The notes: generated by a model from the letters alone, not told the origin. A stretch of 64,000 bases of DNA from Rubellimicrobium thermophilum DSM 16684 (GCF_000442315.1 NZ_KE557320.1:1079606-1143605); one strand, 5' to 3'; counted from the stretch's first letter, positions 1 to 9,287 are shown. A program made the numbers and translations.

Positions 1-436
1 TATCCATCCGCTCGCTTCCGACACCAAAGGGATGACATGGGAAATCATGGCACTCAAGGGGAATGTTGGAGTCGCGGGCGCCTTGTGCGCGAAAGCCACA
101 GCGCAAGAGCGAACATGCCTGTGGGCAAGACAGTGGATATCACGATTTTCTTGGGGTTTGCCTGTCGCCGCATTGCAGCACAACCTCTGGCGGTGCCAGA
201 AACCGCCAGGAGGACGAATCAGGGGACGGGCGGCATGATTCGCGCCATCCCTTGCCCTTGGGGAAAGGGGGGCGGCGGGAAATATCAAGGATTTGCAATC
301 TCCTGCTGGCGTCTTCTCGCCAACTGCATGAGAACGAATCGCGGATATACCCGGCTCGGTCCGGCCGCACCCTCCCCGGCCTGCCCGCGGCCGCCCCGGC
401 CGCCCCGTCAGGTTCCAGATTTTCCCGGACTGCGCC
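1..436. other. Non-coding stretch at left edge, nothing recognised
   Basis: This stretch lies downstream of the minus-strand mrp gene and runs off the left edge. Its open frames are short, lack a convincing ribosome binding site and resemble no family I recognise. The base composition of the first 330 bases is less GC-rich than in the neighbouring genes, as expected for an intergenic or regulatory region. I could not find a tRNA, a clear terminator or a clear promoter in it. Confidence 0.4.
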
Positions 437-1542
437 TCAGGCCATCCCGCCGGCCACCAGCCGCTGCGCCAGGGCCCGCCAGATCGCCGCAGCCGGGCTG
501 TCCCCTGCCGCCACCGGCAGGCCCTCATCCCCCGCCAGGCGGGTGGCCAGGTCGATCGGAATCCGCCCGAGGAAGGGCAGGCCTTCGCGCAGAGCCTCCG
601 CCTCGGCCCCGCCCTGGCCGAAGATGTGGCTCTCCTGGCCGCAATGGGGGCAGACAAAGCCGCTCATGTTCTCGATGATGCCAAGGACCGGCGTGCCCAG
701 CAGGCGGAACATGTCGAGCGCCTTGCGGGCATCGATCAGGGCTACATCCTGCGGGGTGCTGACGATGATCGCCCCCGTCAGCCGCGTCCTCTGGCAGAGC
801 GAGAGCTGCACATCCCCTGTCCCCGGCGGCAGATCGACGAGGAGGACATCGAGCCGCCCCCAGGCCACCTGTGTCAGAAGCTGCTGGAGCGCGCCCATCA
901 GCATCGGCCCGCGCCAGACGACGGCCTTGCCCGGATCGACCATCAGGCCGATCGACATCATCGTGACGCCATGGGCCTGCACCGGCTCGATGGTCTGCCC
1001 GTCGGGGCTCGAGGCACGGCGCGCCACGCCCATCATGCGCGGCTGCGAGGGTCCGTGGATATCGGCATCCAGAAGCCCGACCCGCCGCCCCTCACGCGCG
1101 AGGGCAACGGCCAGATTGGCCGCAACGGTGCTCTTGCCCACGCCCCCCTTGCCCGAGGCGATCGCCAGGATGCGGTCGATGCCGGGCACCGCCTGCGGAC
1201 CGGCCTGCGGCGTCGGATGCCGCCCGACGGTCAGCGCCGGCGCCCCCTGCCCCTGCGGCGTCCCCTGCCCCTGCGGCGGCCGGGCGGGCGCGGCCGGTCC
1301 GTGCGCCGTCAGCACGACGGACACGGACTGCACCCCCTCGAGGGCCCGGATCCGGGCCTCGGCCTCGGCCCGCACCGGTTCGAGCCGCCGGGCCGCCTCG
1401 GGCGAAGGCGCCTCGATCACGAAGCGCACCGCCCCCCGGCGACCGCCAGCGCCTGCACCATGCCGGATTCGGCCAGCGAGCCCCCTCCGGGCAGCGCGAG
1501 CTGCGCAAGCGCCGCCATCACCTGCTCCTTCGTCGGGGCCAT
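437..1542 (-). CDS. mrp: Mrp/NBP35-type Fe-S cluster carrier ATPase (frameshifted)
   Basis: This is a P-loop scaffold or carrier protein thought to deliver iron-sulfur clusters to apoproteins in the cytoplasm. The protein has an N-terminal MIP18-like domain, then the deviant Walker [11 protein letters not shown], and near the C-terminus the cluster-binding pair in VCPHCGQ. I chose the ATG at 1542 because AGGAGG lies a few bases upstream and it begins [20 protein letters not shown], the expected N-terminus. That frame runs into a stop after about 40 codons. The rest continues in the next frame from the C6 run at 1432-1437 (G6 on the coding strand), where one more base restores a 368-residue protein. 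A sequencing error is more likely than a pseudogene. The gene is divergent from the DUF1127 gene. Confidence 0.9.
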
Positions 1543-1898
1543 CTGTCATCCTCCTGTCGCATGGATGCGTCATTCTCATCGGTCGGCCTTGACGGAAATG
1601 CGTCTGCGCATCCGCCCGCCGCCCAAGGTTCAGGCAACCCTCATCGCCTTGCAGGCAAAGCGCAAGCCCACCGCAGGGGGGGGCTTCTCGGGATGCCCCA
1701 GCGGAAAGCTAACCGCCTGAAAAACCGACAGACAGCTTATGCGCGGGGCGCATGGCGGCCTTGCGGCCGGGCGGGATTGTGCAGTTGCAGCATTTGGCCC
1801 ATCTGTTGCCCCGACAGCGCAGACAGCGCGTCCCCCGACAGAACTGATCGGGGAGAGCAGTCAAGAAAACGGACAACACCAACCCGAAAGAGACGCAC
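1543..1898. promoter_or_regulatory. Divergent intergenic region between mrp and the DUF1127 gene
   Basis: This 356-base gap must hold the promoters of mrp (leftward) and of the DUF1127-sRNA unit (rightward). In Rhodobacter sphaeroides the homologous unit is driven by the alternative heat-shock sigma factors RpoHI/RpoHII. I could not identify a -35/-10 pair with confidence here. The CTTG-like element near 1760 is only suggestive. The ribosome binding site of the DUF1127 gene is a weak AAAGAG at about 1887-1892. Confidence 0.35.
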
Positions 1899-2123
1899 AT
1901 GGCCTTCGTGACCCAAACCTCCCGCAGCATCGCCGCCGGCACCTTCGGCGCGCGCCTCGCCGCGATGTGGCAGGGCCTGTCCGAACGGGTGGCCCGCCAT
2001 CGCCTCTACCGTCAGACGCTGAACGAGCTGTCGGCCCTGTCCGACCGCGATCTGGCGGATCTCGGCCTCCATCGCTCGCAGATTGCCGATGTGGCGGCCG
2101 AGGCGGCCTACGGCGCCCGCTGA
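1899..2123 (+). CDS. DUF1127 small protein (CcaF1/YjiS-like)
   Basis: A 74-residue protein with a variable N-terminus and the DUF1127 core in its C-terminal half: a basic helix (ERVARHRLYRQTLNELSALS) followed by DRDLADLGLHRSQI. Members are small arginine-rich proteins. In Rhodobacter sphaeroides the homologue CcaF1 is an RNA-binding protein encoded at the start of the transcript that also yields the CcsR small RNAs. The same arrangement is present here: a hairpin array starts within a few bases of the stop codon. By homology I infer a stress-induced RNA-binding regulator. The length is normal for the family. Confidence 0.9.
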   Translation: MAFVTQTSRSIAAGTFGARLAAMWQGLSERVARHRLYRQTLNELSALSDRDLADLGLHRSQIADVAAEAAYGAR

Positions 2124-2130
2124 GCAGGCC

Positions 2131-2527
2131 TCTTCCCGGTTTCCGGGCCCGGATCCCCTCCTCCTCCCGGGGATCCCGGTCTGAACGGCGGCCCGCTCCT
2201 CCTCCTCCCGGAGCGGATCGCCGGCTGGCGGCGGGACCGACCTCCTCCCTGTCCCGCCGCTCCGATCTTTCATCCGCCCGCGTGCCCTCCTCCTCCCGGG
2301 TGCGGGGCGGCTCGCGGCGGAGCCACCTCCTCCCGGCTCCGCCGCCCGGATTTCGCAGGCTCCCTTCTCCTCCCATTTCCGGGGGCCTGGCGGAACGGCG
2401 GCGGGCCACCTCCTCCCGGCCTGCCGCCCGCTTCTCGAACGGCTCGTCCCACCTCCTCCCGGGACGGCAGCCATGCGAGACGGCGGCCCGCCCCTCCTCC
2501 TCCCGGGGCGGTGCCGCCGCTTTTCTT
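2131..2527 (+). ncRNA. Array of nine CcsR/'cuckoo'-type small RNA hairpins
   Basis: Directly after the DUF1127 stop there are nine stem-loops whose loops carry CCTCCTCCC or a one-base variant. Arms are 2151-2158/2169-2176, 2193-2199/2210-2216, 2228-2237/2251-2260, 2281-2287/2298-2304, 2314-2324/2335-2345, 2356-2364/2381-2389 (variant loop TCTCCTCCC), 2397-2407/2418-2428, 2445-2450/2461-2466 and 2481-2494/2505-2519. The stem sequences differ but stay complementary, so the structure is under selection. A small extra hairpin (2135-2147) precedes them. The motif is an anti-Shine-Dalgarno sequence. In Rhodobacter sphaeroides four homologues (CcsR1-4) are processed from the DUF1127 transcript and act in stress and C1 metabolism. 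Nine hairpins make this a larger array than the four-RNA one I know. Confidence 0.88.
2481..2527 (+). terminator. Rho-independent terminator formed by the last array hairpin
   Basis: The ninth hairpin has a seven-pair outer stem (2481-2487 with 2513-2519), a single bulged T at 2512 and a seven-pair inner stem (2488-2494 with 2505-2511). It is followed at once by TTTTCTTT. It is the strongest stem in the array and the only one with a T tract, so it should end the DUF1127-sRNA transcript before the benE gene. Confidence 0.75.
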
Positions 2528-2625
2528 TCGGATCCGATCTTTCGGATCCCACCTTCCCCCTCTTCACTTCCGTCCGCTTCGCCGTGATGGTCGCGTCATC
2601 TCGCAGCCATGACGGGGCAGGACGA

Positions 2626-3795
2626 ATGCGGGCTTCGCTGATCTCGACGGCACTGGTGGCGGCGCTGGTCGGCTTCGGCTCGACCGTCGCGCTGGTCCTG
2701 GCGGCCGCTGCGGCCGTGGGGGCCTCGCCCGAACAGGCCGCCTCCTGGATCCTGGCCGTCTCGCTCGCCAAGGCCATCGGCACGGCGCTGCTGTCCTGGT
2801 GGTCGCGAATGCCGATGGTGCTGGCCTGGTCCACGCCGGGGGCAGCTCTTGTCGCTGCGACCGAGGGGCTGACCATGGAACAGGCCGTTGGCGCCTTCAT
2901 CCTCGCCGGCCTGCTGATCGCCGCCGCGGGACTGATCCGCCCGCTCGGGCGGCTCGTCGCGGCCATCCCGGACGCCATTGCGGCCGGCATGCTGGCAGGG
3001 GTCCTGCTGCCCTTCGTGCTGCGCCTTGCCCCATCGGCACTCGAATCACCGGCCCTTGTGCTGCCGATGGTCCTGCTCTTTGTCCTTGTGCGGCAGCGGC
3101 ATCCCGCCTGGGCGGTGCTGGCGGCGCTGCTGCTCGGCCTCCTGCTGGCAGCCCTGACAGGGGCCGCGACCGCACCGGGCGCCGTCGGTCTGCCCGGCCT
3201 TGTCCTGATCGAGCCGGTCTTCGATGCCGGCACCGCCATCGGCCTTGCCGTGCCCCTCGCGCTCGTGACGATGGCCTCGCAGAACCTGCCCGGCTTTGCG
3301 ACGATGCGTGCCGCGGGCTATGAACCCCCGGTCGGCACGGCCCTGACGACGACGGGCCTGCTCTCGTCCCTCTCGGCACTGTTCGGCGCCCATCCGATCA
3401 GCATGGCGGCCATCACGGCGGCCATCTGCCTGGGCCCCGATGCCCATCCAGACCCGGCCCGGCGCTGGCGCGTCGGCCTGGCCTATGGAGCGATCTGGGC
3501 GGGGCTGGGACTGGCCTCGCCCCTTGTCGTCGCGGTGCTGACAGGTCTGCCCCCTGCACTGGTGTCGGGCATTGTCGGGCTGGCGCTGCTGGGTCCGCTC
3601 ACCGGGGCGATGACGGCGGCGACCGGCCCCGCAGCGACCCGCCTGGCCGCCGTGGCCACGCTGGCCGTGACGGCCTCGGGCGTGGCGGCCTTCGGCATCG
3701 GCGCCGCCTTCTGGGGCCTCCTTGCCGGGCTGGCTTTCCATGCGCTGGATCGCGCCCTCATGCGCGGCCGTCCTTCGGACTCTCCATCACGATGA
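2626..3795 (+). CDS. benE: BenE family benzoate/proton symporter
   Basis: An integral inner-membrane protein of 389 residues with about 12 hydrophobic segments, the normal length for BenE. Family landmarks include the early STPGAALVAA segment and the later SQNLPGFATMRAAGYEPP and GAHPISMAAITAAICLG stretches. BenE proteins import benzoate or other small aromatic or organic acids with protons, but no aromatic catabolic genes lie nearby, so the substrate is uncertain. I chose the ATG at 2626, preceded by GGCAGGA. A longer frame reaches back into the sRNA array and is rejected. Its 3' end overlaps the convergent Lrp gene by 38 bases. Confidence 0.88.
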   Translation: MRASLISTALVAALVGFGSTVALVLAAAAAVGASPEQAASWILAVSLAKAIGTALLSWWSRMPMVLAWSTPGAALVAATEGLTMEQAVGAFILAGLLIAAAGLIRPLGRLVAAIPDAIAAGMLAGVLLPFVLRLAPSALESPALVLPMVLLFVLVRQRHPAWAVLAALLLGLLLAALTGAATAPGAVGLPGLVLIEPVFDAGTAIGLAVPLALVTMASQNLPGFATMRAAGYEPPVGTALTTTGLLSSLSALFGAHPISMAAITAAICLGPDAHPDPARRWRVGLAYGAIWAGLGLASPLVVAVLTGLPPALVSGIVGLALLGPLTGAMTAATGPAATRLAAVATLAVTASGVAAFGIGAAFWGLLAGLAFHALDRALMRGRPSDSPSR

Positions 3796-4211
3796 TGCTG
3801 GTGATCGACCGCACCGTGGGCACCGTGCCCAGCACGTCGTCGTGAAAGACCTTGTAGGCGGCCAGGTCGGCCGTCTCGACCCGCAGCAGATAGTCGAAGG
3901 TGCCGGCGGTGACGTGGCATTCGACCACTTCGGGGCTGCGGGCCATGACCGCCTCGAAGGCGCGCTGGGCGGCCTTGGAATGATCCGACAGGGCGACCGT
4001 CACATAGACCACCGTGCCGCGCCCCATCGCGGCGCGGTCCAGCACGGCGCGATAGCCCCGGATCACCCCACGGCCGTTCGAGCGCCTCGACCCGCCGCAG
4101 CGTGGCCGAGGCCGACAGACCCACGCGCTGGCTGAGGGCGAGATTCGTGATCCGCCCATCTGTTGCAAGCACACGCAGGATTCGTTCGTCGATCTGGTCA
4201 ATGGCGGCCAT
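3758..4211 (-). CDS. Lrp/AsnC family regulator (frameshifted)
   Basis: A feast/famine regulator of about 150 residues once corrected. The N-terminal helix-turn-helix (starting MAAIDQIDERILRVLATDGR, with RVGLSASATLRRVEALER as recognition part) is in one frame. The linker (GVIRGYRAVLD) and the RAM effector domain (VVECHVTAGTFDYLLRVE, ending SITSIIVMESPKDGRA) are in another. The shift falls near 4065-4077. Removing one base gives the expected ...LERRGVIRGY join. The gene is divergent from a LysE exporter 74 bases away, so it probably senses an amino acid and controls that exporter. Confidence 0.85.
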
Positions 4212-4234
4212 GGATTGCGTCCATACCGCTGTTC

Positions 4235-4248
4235 TGCGCAACTTCGCA
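4235..4248. promoter_or_regulatory. Candidate Lrp-type operator between lrp-like gene and lysE-like gene
   Basis: The 74-base divergent gap holds the dyad TGCG-CAACTT-CGCA, with TTGCG repeated nearby at about 4215. Lrp-family regulators commonly bind such dyads between themselves and a divergent target. This is inference from position and symmetry only. Confidence 0.3.
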
Positions 4249-4285
4249 ATTCCATGCCAGGACCCGCCCCTTATCCTGCGCGGCC

Positions 4286-4894
4286 ATGGATCCCGCCCTG
4301 TTTCCCGCCCTGCTGGCCTTTTCCTTCGTCTCCTCGATCACGCCGGGGCCGAACAACCTGATGCTGCTGGCATCAGGGGCGAATTTCGGCTTCCGCCGGA
4401 CGCTGCCGCACATGTTCGGCGTGGCGGCGGGGCATTCCTTCATGGTGCTGGCCGTGGGCCTGTTCCTGATGGGCCTGTTTCATGCGCTCCCCGTTCTCCA
4501 CGATGCGCTGACCGTCGTCTCGGTCGTCTACCTCCTCTGGCTCGCCTGGCGCATCGCCATTGCCGTGCCGAAGGACGGCACGGCCCGCGGCCGCCCCCTC
4601 ACCTTCTGGGAGGCTGCCGCCTTCCAATGGGTCAATCCCAAGGCCTGGTACATGGCGATCTTTGCCATCACCCTCTATGCGGGCGATTCGACTCTCGGCG
4701 TCATCGCCGTGGCGGGCGTGTTTGCGCTGACCAACCTGCCCTCGATTTCGGCCTGGGCCGCCCTGGGGACGGAACTGCGCCGCTGGCTCGACACGCCCTC
4801 GCGCCTACGGGCCTTCAACTGGACGATGGCGGCACTGCTGGTCCTGTCGCTCTGGCCCGTGGTGGCGCCCTATCTTCGGGCGTCGCCTCCCTGA
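4286..4894 (+). CDS. LysE/RhtB family amino-acid exporter
   Basis: A 202-residue inner-membrane exporter with five to six hydrophobic segments and the family signature SSITPGPNNLMLLASGANFG close to the N-terminus, plus FQWVNPKAWYMA in the middle. LysE/RhtB proteins export amino acids or derivatives. I chose the ATG at 4286 because it gives the canonical N-terminus; the open frame extends 41 codons further upstream without family similarity. The divergent Lrp-type regulator suggests amino-acid-induced expression. Substrate cannot be told from sequence. Confidence 0.9.
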   Translation: MDPALFPALLAFSFVSSITPGPNNLMLLASGANFGFRRTLPHMFGVAAGHSFMVLAVGLFLMGLFHALPVLHDALTVVSVVYLLWLAWRIAIAVPKDGTARGRPLTFWEAAAFQWVNPKAWYMAIFAITLYAGDSTLGVIAVAGVFALTNLPSISAWAALGTELRRWLDTPSRLRAFNWTMAALLVLSLWPVVAPYLRASPP

Positions 4895-4905
4895 CGGGAC
4901 CGGAG

Positions 4906-4991
4906 GTTAACGCCCGTTAACCAGCCAATGCCCTGATATCACGCCGATTCGATCCCCTCACGCAACGCGCGTTGCGTTAACCGCCCGTCAA
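4906..4991. repeat. 18-bp perfect palindrome flanked by GTTAAC-GCCCG repeats
   Basis: Between two convergent genes lies a perfect 18-base palindrome (4960-4977, ACGCAACGC and its mirror). It is bracketed by two near-copies of GTTAACGCCCGTTAACC, the first at 4906-4922 and a variant with one inserted C and one T-to-C change just after the palindrome. The palindrome could form a terminator stem for both genes, but there is no T tract on either side. Another possibility is a protein binding site. Confidence 0.5.
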
Positions 4992-5046
4992 CCCTGCGCC
5001 GGCATGGTGACCGCCAAGGAAAGGAGGTCCCATGCCCATCGCCCGC

Positions 5047-7436
5047 TCAGAACGGCACATCGTCCCCCGCGGCCTGCGCCGCGGCCGTGACGAATCGTGC
5101 CACGACCTTCTTCTCCCCGCCTTCTCGAAGGCGATGTCGAGCTTGTCGCCATCCACGCGGGTGACGCGACCGTAGCCGAACTTCTGGTGGAACACCCGGT
5201 CGCCGACGGCATGGACGGGCATCGCCGTGCCGTCGATGGTCAGGCCCCGCACCTCCTGCGGATCACGCCTCCGCCCCATGGGCTGGAGGGCTGCCCGCGC
5301 CTGCATCCGGCGCCAGCCGGGGCTGGCATAGACATCCGCCCGGGCCGCCCGGTCATGCAGGGCCGATCCGCTCTGTCCGCCGGAAAGGGGCAGAGCGCCC
5401 AATCCCGTCCCTGCCGCACCATAGCCCCCGCCCTGAAGGCCCGGCGGCGTCAGCACCTCGACATGTTCGGGCGGCAGCTCGTCCACGAAGCGGGAGGGAA
5501 GCTGGGCCTGCCACTGTCCATGCACTCGCCGGTTGCCGGCAAAACTGACGATCGCCACCCGTTCGGCGCGCGTCAGCCCGACATAGGCCAGGCGCCGCTC
5601 TTCCTCGAGGCCCTTCAGCCCCCCTTCATCGAGCGACCGCTGCGACGGGAACAGCCCCTCTTCCCAGCCGGGAAGGAACACCGCCGGGAATTCCAGCCCC
5701 TTCGCGGCATGCAGCGTCATGATCGTGACCTTCTCGGCCCCGTCCTCGCTGTCGTTCTCCATGACCAGCGCGACATGTTCGAGAAATCCCTGCAGGCTGT
5801 CGAACTCCTCAAGGGCCTTGACCAGCTCCTTGAGGTTCTCGAGCCGCCCGCCCGCATCGGGCGACTTCTCGGCCTGCCACATGCCGGTATAGCCCGATTC
5901 GTCGAGGATCGCCTGCGCCAGCTCTACATGGGTGTCGGGTTCCTCGAGGATCTGGCGATGCCAGCGGGCCATGGCGTCCACGAACACCCGCAGCTCGGCC
6001 GCCCCCCGGCCGGACAGCAGCCGCGATTCGACCGCGATCCGCGCGCCCTCGAGCAGCGACACGCGATGGGTCCGTGCCACGGTCTGGATGGTCTGGACGG
6101 CCTTGTCGCCCAGGCCCCGCTTGGGCGTATTCACGATCCGCTCGAAGGCGAGATCGTCGTCCGGGCTGACGGCCAGACGGAAATAGGCCAGCGCGTCGCG
6201 GATCTCCTGCCGTTCGTAGAAGCGCGGGCCGCCGATCACGCGGTAGGGCAGGCCGATGGTCAGGAAGCGGTCCTCGAAGGCCCGCATCTGGTGAGAGGCC
6301 CGCACGAGGATCGCGATGCCGTCGAGGCCGATGGGATCCATCCCCCGCGTGCCGCGCTGCATGGCCTCGATCTCCTCGCCGATCCAGCGCGCTTCCTCCT
6401 CGGCGTCCCAGTGGCCGATCAGGCGGACCTTCTCGCCCTCGTCCAGCGTGGTCCACAGCCTCTTGCCCAGCCGCGCCCGGTTGCCCGCAATGAGGGCGGA
6501 GGCGGCGGCAAGGATATGCGGGGTGGAACGGTAGTTCTGCTCGAGCCGGATCACCGCGGCGCCGGGAAAGTCCTGCTCGAATCGCAGGATGTTGCCCACT
6601 TCGGCACCCCGCCAGCCATAGATCGACTGATCGTCGTCGCCCACGCAGCAGATGTTGCGGTGCCCGTCGGCCAGCAGCCGGAGCCAGACATACTGGGCGA
6701 TGTTGGTATCCTGATATTCGTCCACGAGGATGTAGCGGAAGCGGCGCCGATACTGCTCCAGCACATCGTCATGTTCGCGGAAGATGCGGATCATGTGCAG
6801 CAGCAGATCGCCGAAGTCGCAGGCATTGAGGTCGCGCAGGCGCTGCTGGTAGGCGGCATAGAGTGCGCCGGCCTTCCCGTCGAAGACCCCCTGCTCGGCG
6901 GTCGGGACGCTCTCGGGGCTCCAGGCGCGGTTCTTCCAGCCGTCGATGACATGGGCAAGCTGCCGCGCCGGCCAGCGCTTCTCGTCGATGCCGGCCGCGA
7001 CGATGACCTGTCTGAGCAGACGGAGCTGATCATCCGTGTCGAGAATCGTGAAGTTGGACCGCAGGCCTGCCAGCTCGGCATGACGGCGCAACAGCTTCAC
7101 GCCGACCGAATGGAAGGTGCCGACCCAGGGCATCCCCTCCACCGCCTGCCCGAGCATGCGCGCCAGGCGCTCCTTCATCTCGCGCGCGGCCTTGTTGGTG
7201 AAGGTGACGGCCAGGATCTCGTTCGGGCGGGCCCGCCCCGTGGTGATCAGATGGGCGATGCGGGCCGTCAGCGCCTTGGTCTTGCCGGTTCCCGCCCCGG
7301 CGAGCATCAGCAGCGGGCCGTCGAGCGTCTCCACCGCTGCGCGCTGGGCGGGGTTGAGATCGTCGAGCCAGGGCGCACGGGGCGCGGCGGCGGCCATGGC
7401 GCGCAGGGAAAGGGGCATGTCGGCATTCGCGGTCAT
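5047..7436 (-). CDS. uvrD: UvrD/PcrA superfamily 1 DNA helicase (frameshift near 3' end)
   Basis: An ATP-dependent 3'-5' DNA helicase for repair and replication, about 796 residues after correction. SF1 motifs run in order: LAGAGTGKT (Walker A), DEYQDTN (Walker B), GDDDQSIYGWRGA, QNYRST, TIMTLHAAKGLEFPAVFLPG and AYVGLTRAE. A C-terminal Tudor-like segment (VGDRVFHQKFGYGRV) follows. The expected tail ...KAGEKKVVARFVTAAQ to a TGA at 5047 is present, but one base is missing in the C4 run at 5115-5118. Left uncorrected, the frame drifts to a basic tail ending at 4977. The start ATG at 7436 gives MTANADMPLSLRAM. Confidence 0.92.
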
Positions 7437-7586
7437 GCCTGTCAGGATAGCCGCACCCCCCGGGCAAGGAAAGCTCCTGTTCGCGCTCTGTTCCGATCCC
7501 TGCGTCCATGCGTCCCCCGCCATCCCGATGGACAGATGCCGCCCCTCCGGTCACTCCTGATCGGGGGTCAAGGAGGGAAAGCACCG

Positions 7587-9287
7587 ATGGAGGCCGCCGC
7601 CGACCACGTCTTCCGCGAGATGGCCGTGCTGATCCTGCTCGCCGCGGTGGTGGGCCTTGCGGGGCTTCTCATGCGCCAGCCCCTTGTCGTGGGCTTCATC
7701 GCCGTGGGCATCCTCGCCGGCCCCGACATGTTCGGCATCGCGCAATCGACTGCCCCTATCGAGGTGCTGAGCCAGATCTCCATCGCGGTGCTGCTGTTCC
7801 TCGTGGGGCTCAAGCTCGACCTCGGCCTCGTGCGAAGCCTCGGCGCCGTGTCGCTTGCCACCGGGCTCGGGCAGGTCGGCTTCACCGCCGGGATCGGCTT
7901 CCTGCTCTGCCTCGCACTCGGTCTGGACGCGGTGACATCCCTCTATGTCGCTGTCGCGCTCACCTTCTCGTCCACCATCATCATCGTGAAGCTGCTGTCG
8001 GACAAGCGCGAGATCACGGCGCTGCACGGCAGGATCGCGCTGGGCTTTCTCATCGTGCAGGACATCGTCGTGGTTCTCGCGATGGTCGTGCTCTCTGCGC
8101 TCGGCATCAGCGCGGGAGAGGGCGAGGCGGGCAGCCCGGCCGACATCGCGCGCGTCCTGCTCGGCGGTTTTGCGATGGTCGCGGCGGTGGTCCTGTTCGC
8201 GCAACGGGCCGCAAGTCCGATCCTCACCGCACTCGCCCGCTCGCCCGAACTGATGGTCGTCGCGGCCGTGGGCTGGGCGGCGGGACTGGCGGCGGCGGGC
8301 GAATGGATCGGCTTCGGCAAGGAACTCGGCGGGCTGCTCGCCGGGGTCTCGCTCGCCTCGACGCCATTCCGCGACGCCATCGGTTCGCGGCTGTCCTCGC
8401 TGCGGGATTTCCTGCTGCTGTTCTTCTTCATCGCGCTGGGCATGCGGATCGACCTCTCGAATCTTGGCGCACAGCTGGGGCCGGCGCTCGTGCTGTCGGT
8501 GTTCGTCCTCGTCGGCAACCCGCTGATCGTCATGGCGATCATGGGGTTCATGGGCTACCGTCGCCGGACCGGTTTCCTCGCCGGGCTCACGGTCGCCCAG
8601 ATCTCCGAATTCTCGCTCATCTTCATGGCGATGGGGGTTGCGCTCGGCCATGTGCGCGAGGAGGCGATGGGTCTTGTCACGCTCGTGGGCCTCGTGACCA
8701 TCGCGCTCTCTGTCTACATGATCACCTGGTCACATCCCCTCTACGACCGTCTTGCGCCACTTTTGCGGCCCTTCGAGCGCCGCCGCCCCTTCCGCGAGGA
8801 GGCCGAGGAACACGCGCCCCGGACGCGCGAATTCGACGTGATCCTGTTCGGGCTCGGCCGCTACGGCTCCGCTATCGGCGAGCGCCTGGCCGCGCGGGGG
8901 CATTCGGTGCTCGGCGTGGATTTCGACCCCGAGGCGCTCCGGTCCTGGCGGGCAAAGGGGCATGCCGGGATGTTCGGCGACATCACCGATCCGGACTTTC
9001 CTGCCCATCTGCCCCTGGCAGGGGCGCGCGTCGTGGTCTCGGCCGTCCCTCGCAGCACCGGCGACCTGACCGCCGCCGATCCCCAGATGGCGCTGCTGCA
9101 CGGCCTGCGCAGCGCGGCCTTCGGCGGTCAGGTCGTCCTGTCAGCCGACAGCGAGGAGGCCGCGCGCACCTTCCTGCACGAAGGCGCGACGCTGATGCTC
9201 GAACCCTTCCGCGATGCTGCCGAGCAGGCCGCCGAGCGCATCGGGCTGCTGCTGGACCCGCCTTCCGACGACAGGACGGCCGCATGA
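7587..9287 (+). CDS. Kef-type monovalent cation:proton antiporter (CPA2) with RCK domain
   Basis: A 566-residue inner-membrane protein. Residues 1 to about 390 form the sodium/hydrogen exchanger fold with about 12 membrane segments, including ALTFSSTIIIVKLLSDKR and VAQISEFSLIFMAMG. The remainder is a cytoplasmic Rossmann-type RCK/TrkA-N domain beginning FDVILFGLGRYGSAIGERLA with acidic VDFDPEA for nucleotide binding. Such proteins couple K+ (or Na+) efflux to proton uptake and are gated by ligand. A perfect AGGAGG lies upstream of the ATG. It stands alone between uvrD and pyc. K+ specificity is inferred from the Kef-like layout. Confidence 0.87.
   Translation: MEAAADHVFREMAVLILLAAVVGLAGLLMRQPLVVGFIAVGILAGPDMFGIAQSTAPIEVLSQISIAVLLFLVGLKLDLGLVRSLGAVSLATGLGQVGFTAGIGFLLCLALGLDAVTSLYVAVALTFSSTIIIVKLLSDKREITALHGRIALGFLIVQDIVVVLAMVVLSALGISAGEGEAGSPADIARVLLGGFAMVAAVVLFAQRAASPILTALARSPELMVVAAVGWAAGLAAAGEWIGFGKELGGLLAGVSLASTPFRDAIGSRLSSLRDFLLLFFFIALGMRIDLSNLGAQLGPALVLSVFVLVGNPLIVMAIMGFMGYRRRTGFLAGLTVAQISEFSLIFMAMGVALGHVREEAMGLVTLVGLVTIALSVYMITWSHPLYDRLAPLLRPFERRRPFREEAEEHAPRTREFDVILFGLGRYGSAIGERLAARGHSVLGVDFDPEALRSWRAKGHAGMFGDITDPDFPAHLPLAGARVVVSAVPRSTGDLTAADPQMALLHGLRSAAFGGQVVLSADSEEAARTFLHEGATLMLEPFRDAAEQAAERIGLLLDPPSDDRTAA

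Noticed and set aside
2473-2625. N-terminal extension of BenE reaching into the sRNA array
   Set aside because: It covers the terminator hairpin and the sequence has no similarity to BenE; ATG 2626 gives the normal length.
1737-3239. 500-codon minus-strand frame opposite the DUF1127 gene, array and benE
   Set aside because: It is antisense to a structured RNA array and a clear transporter; Arg/Pro/Gly-rich with no motif.
5097-7586. Long plus-strand frame running antisense across uvrD and joining the antiporter gene
   Set aside because: High GC removes stop codons on the antisense strand; the uvrD motifs are clearly on the minus strand. Only the part from 7587 on is a real gene.
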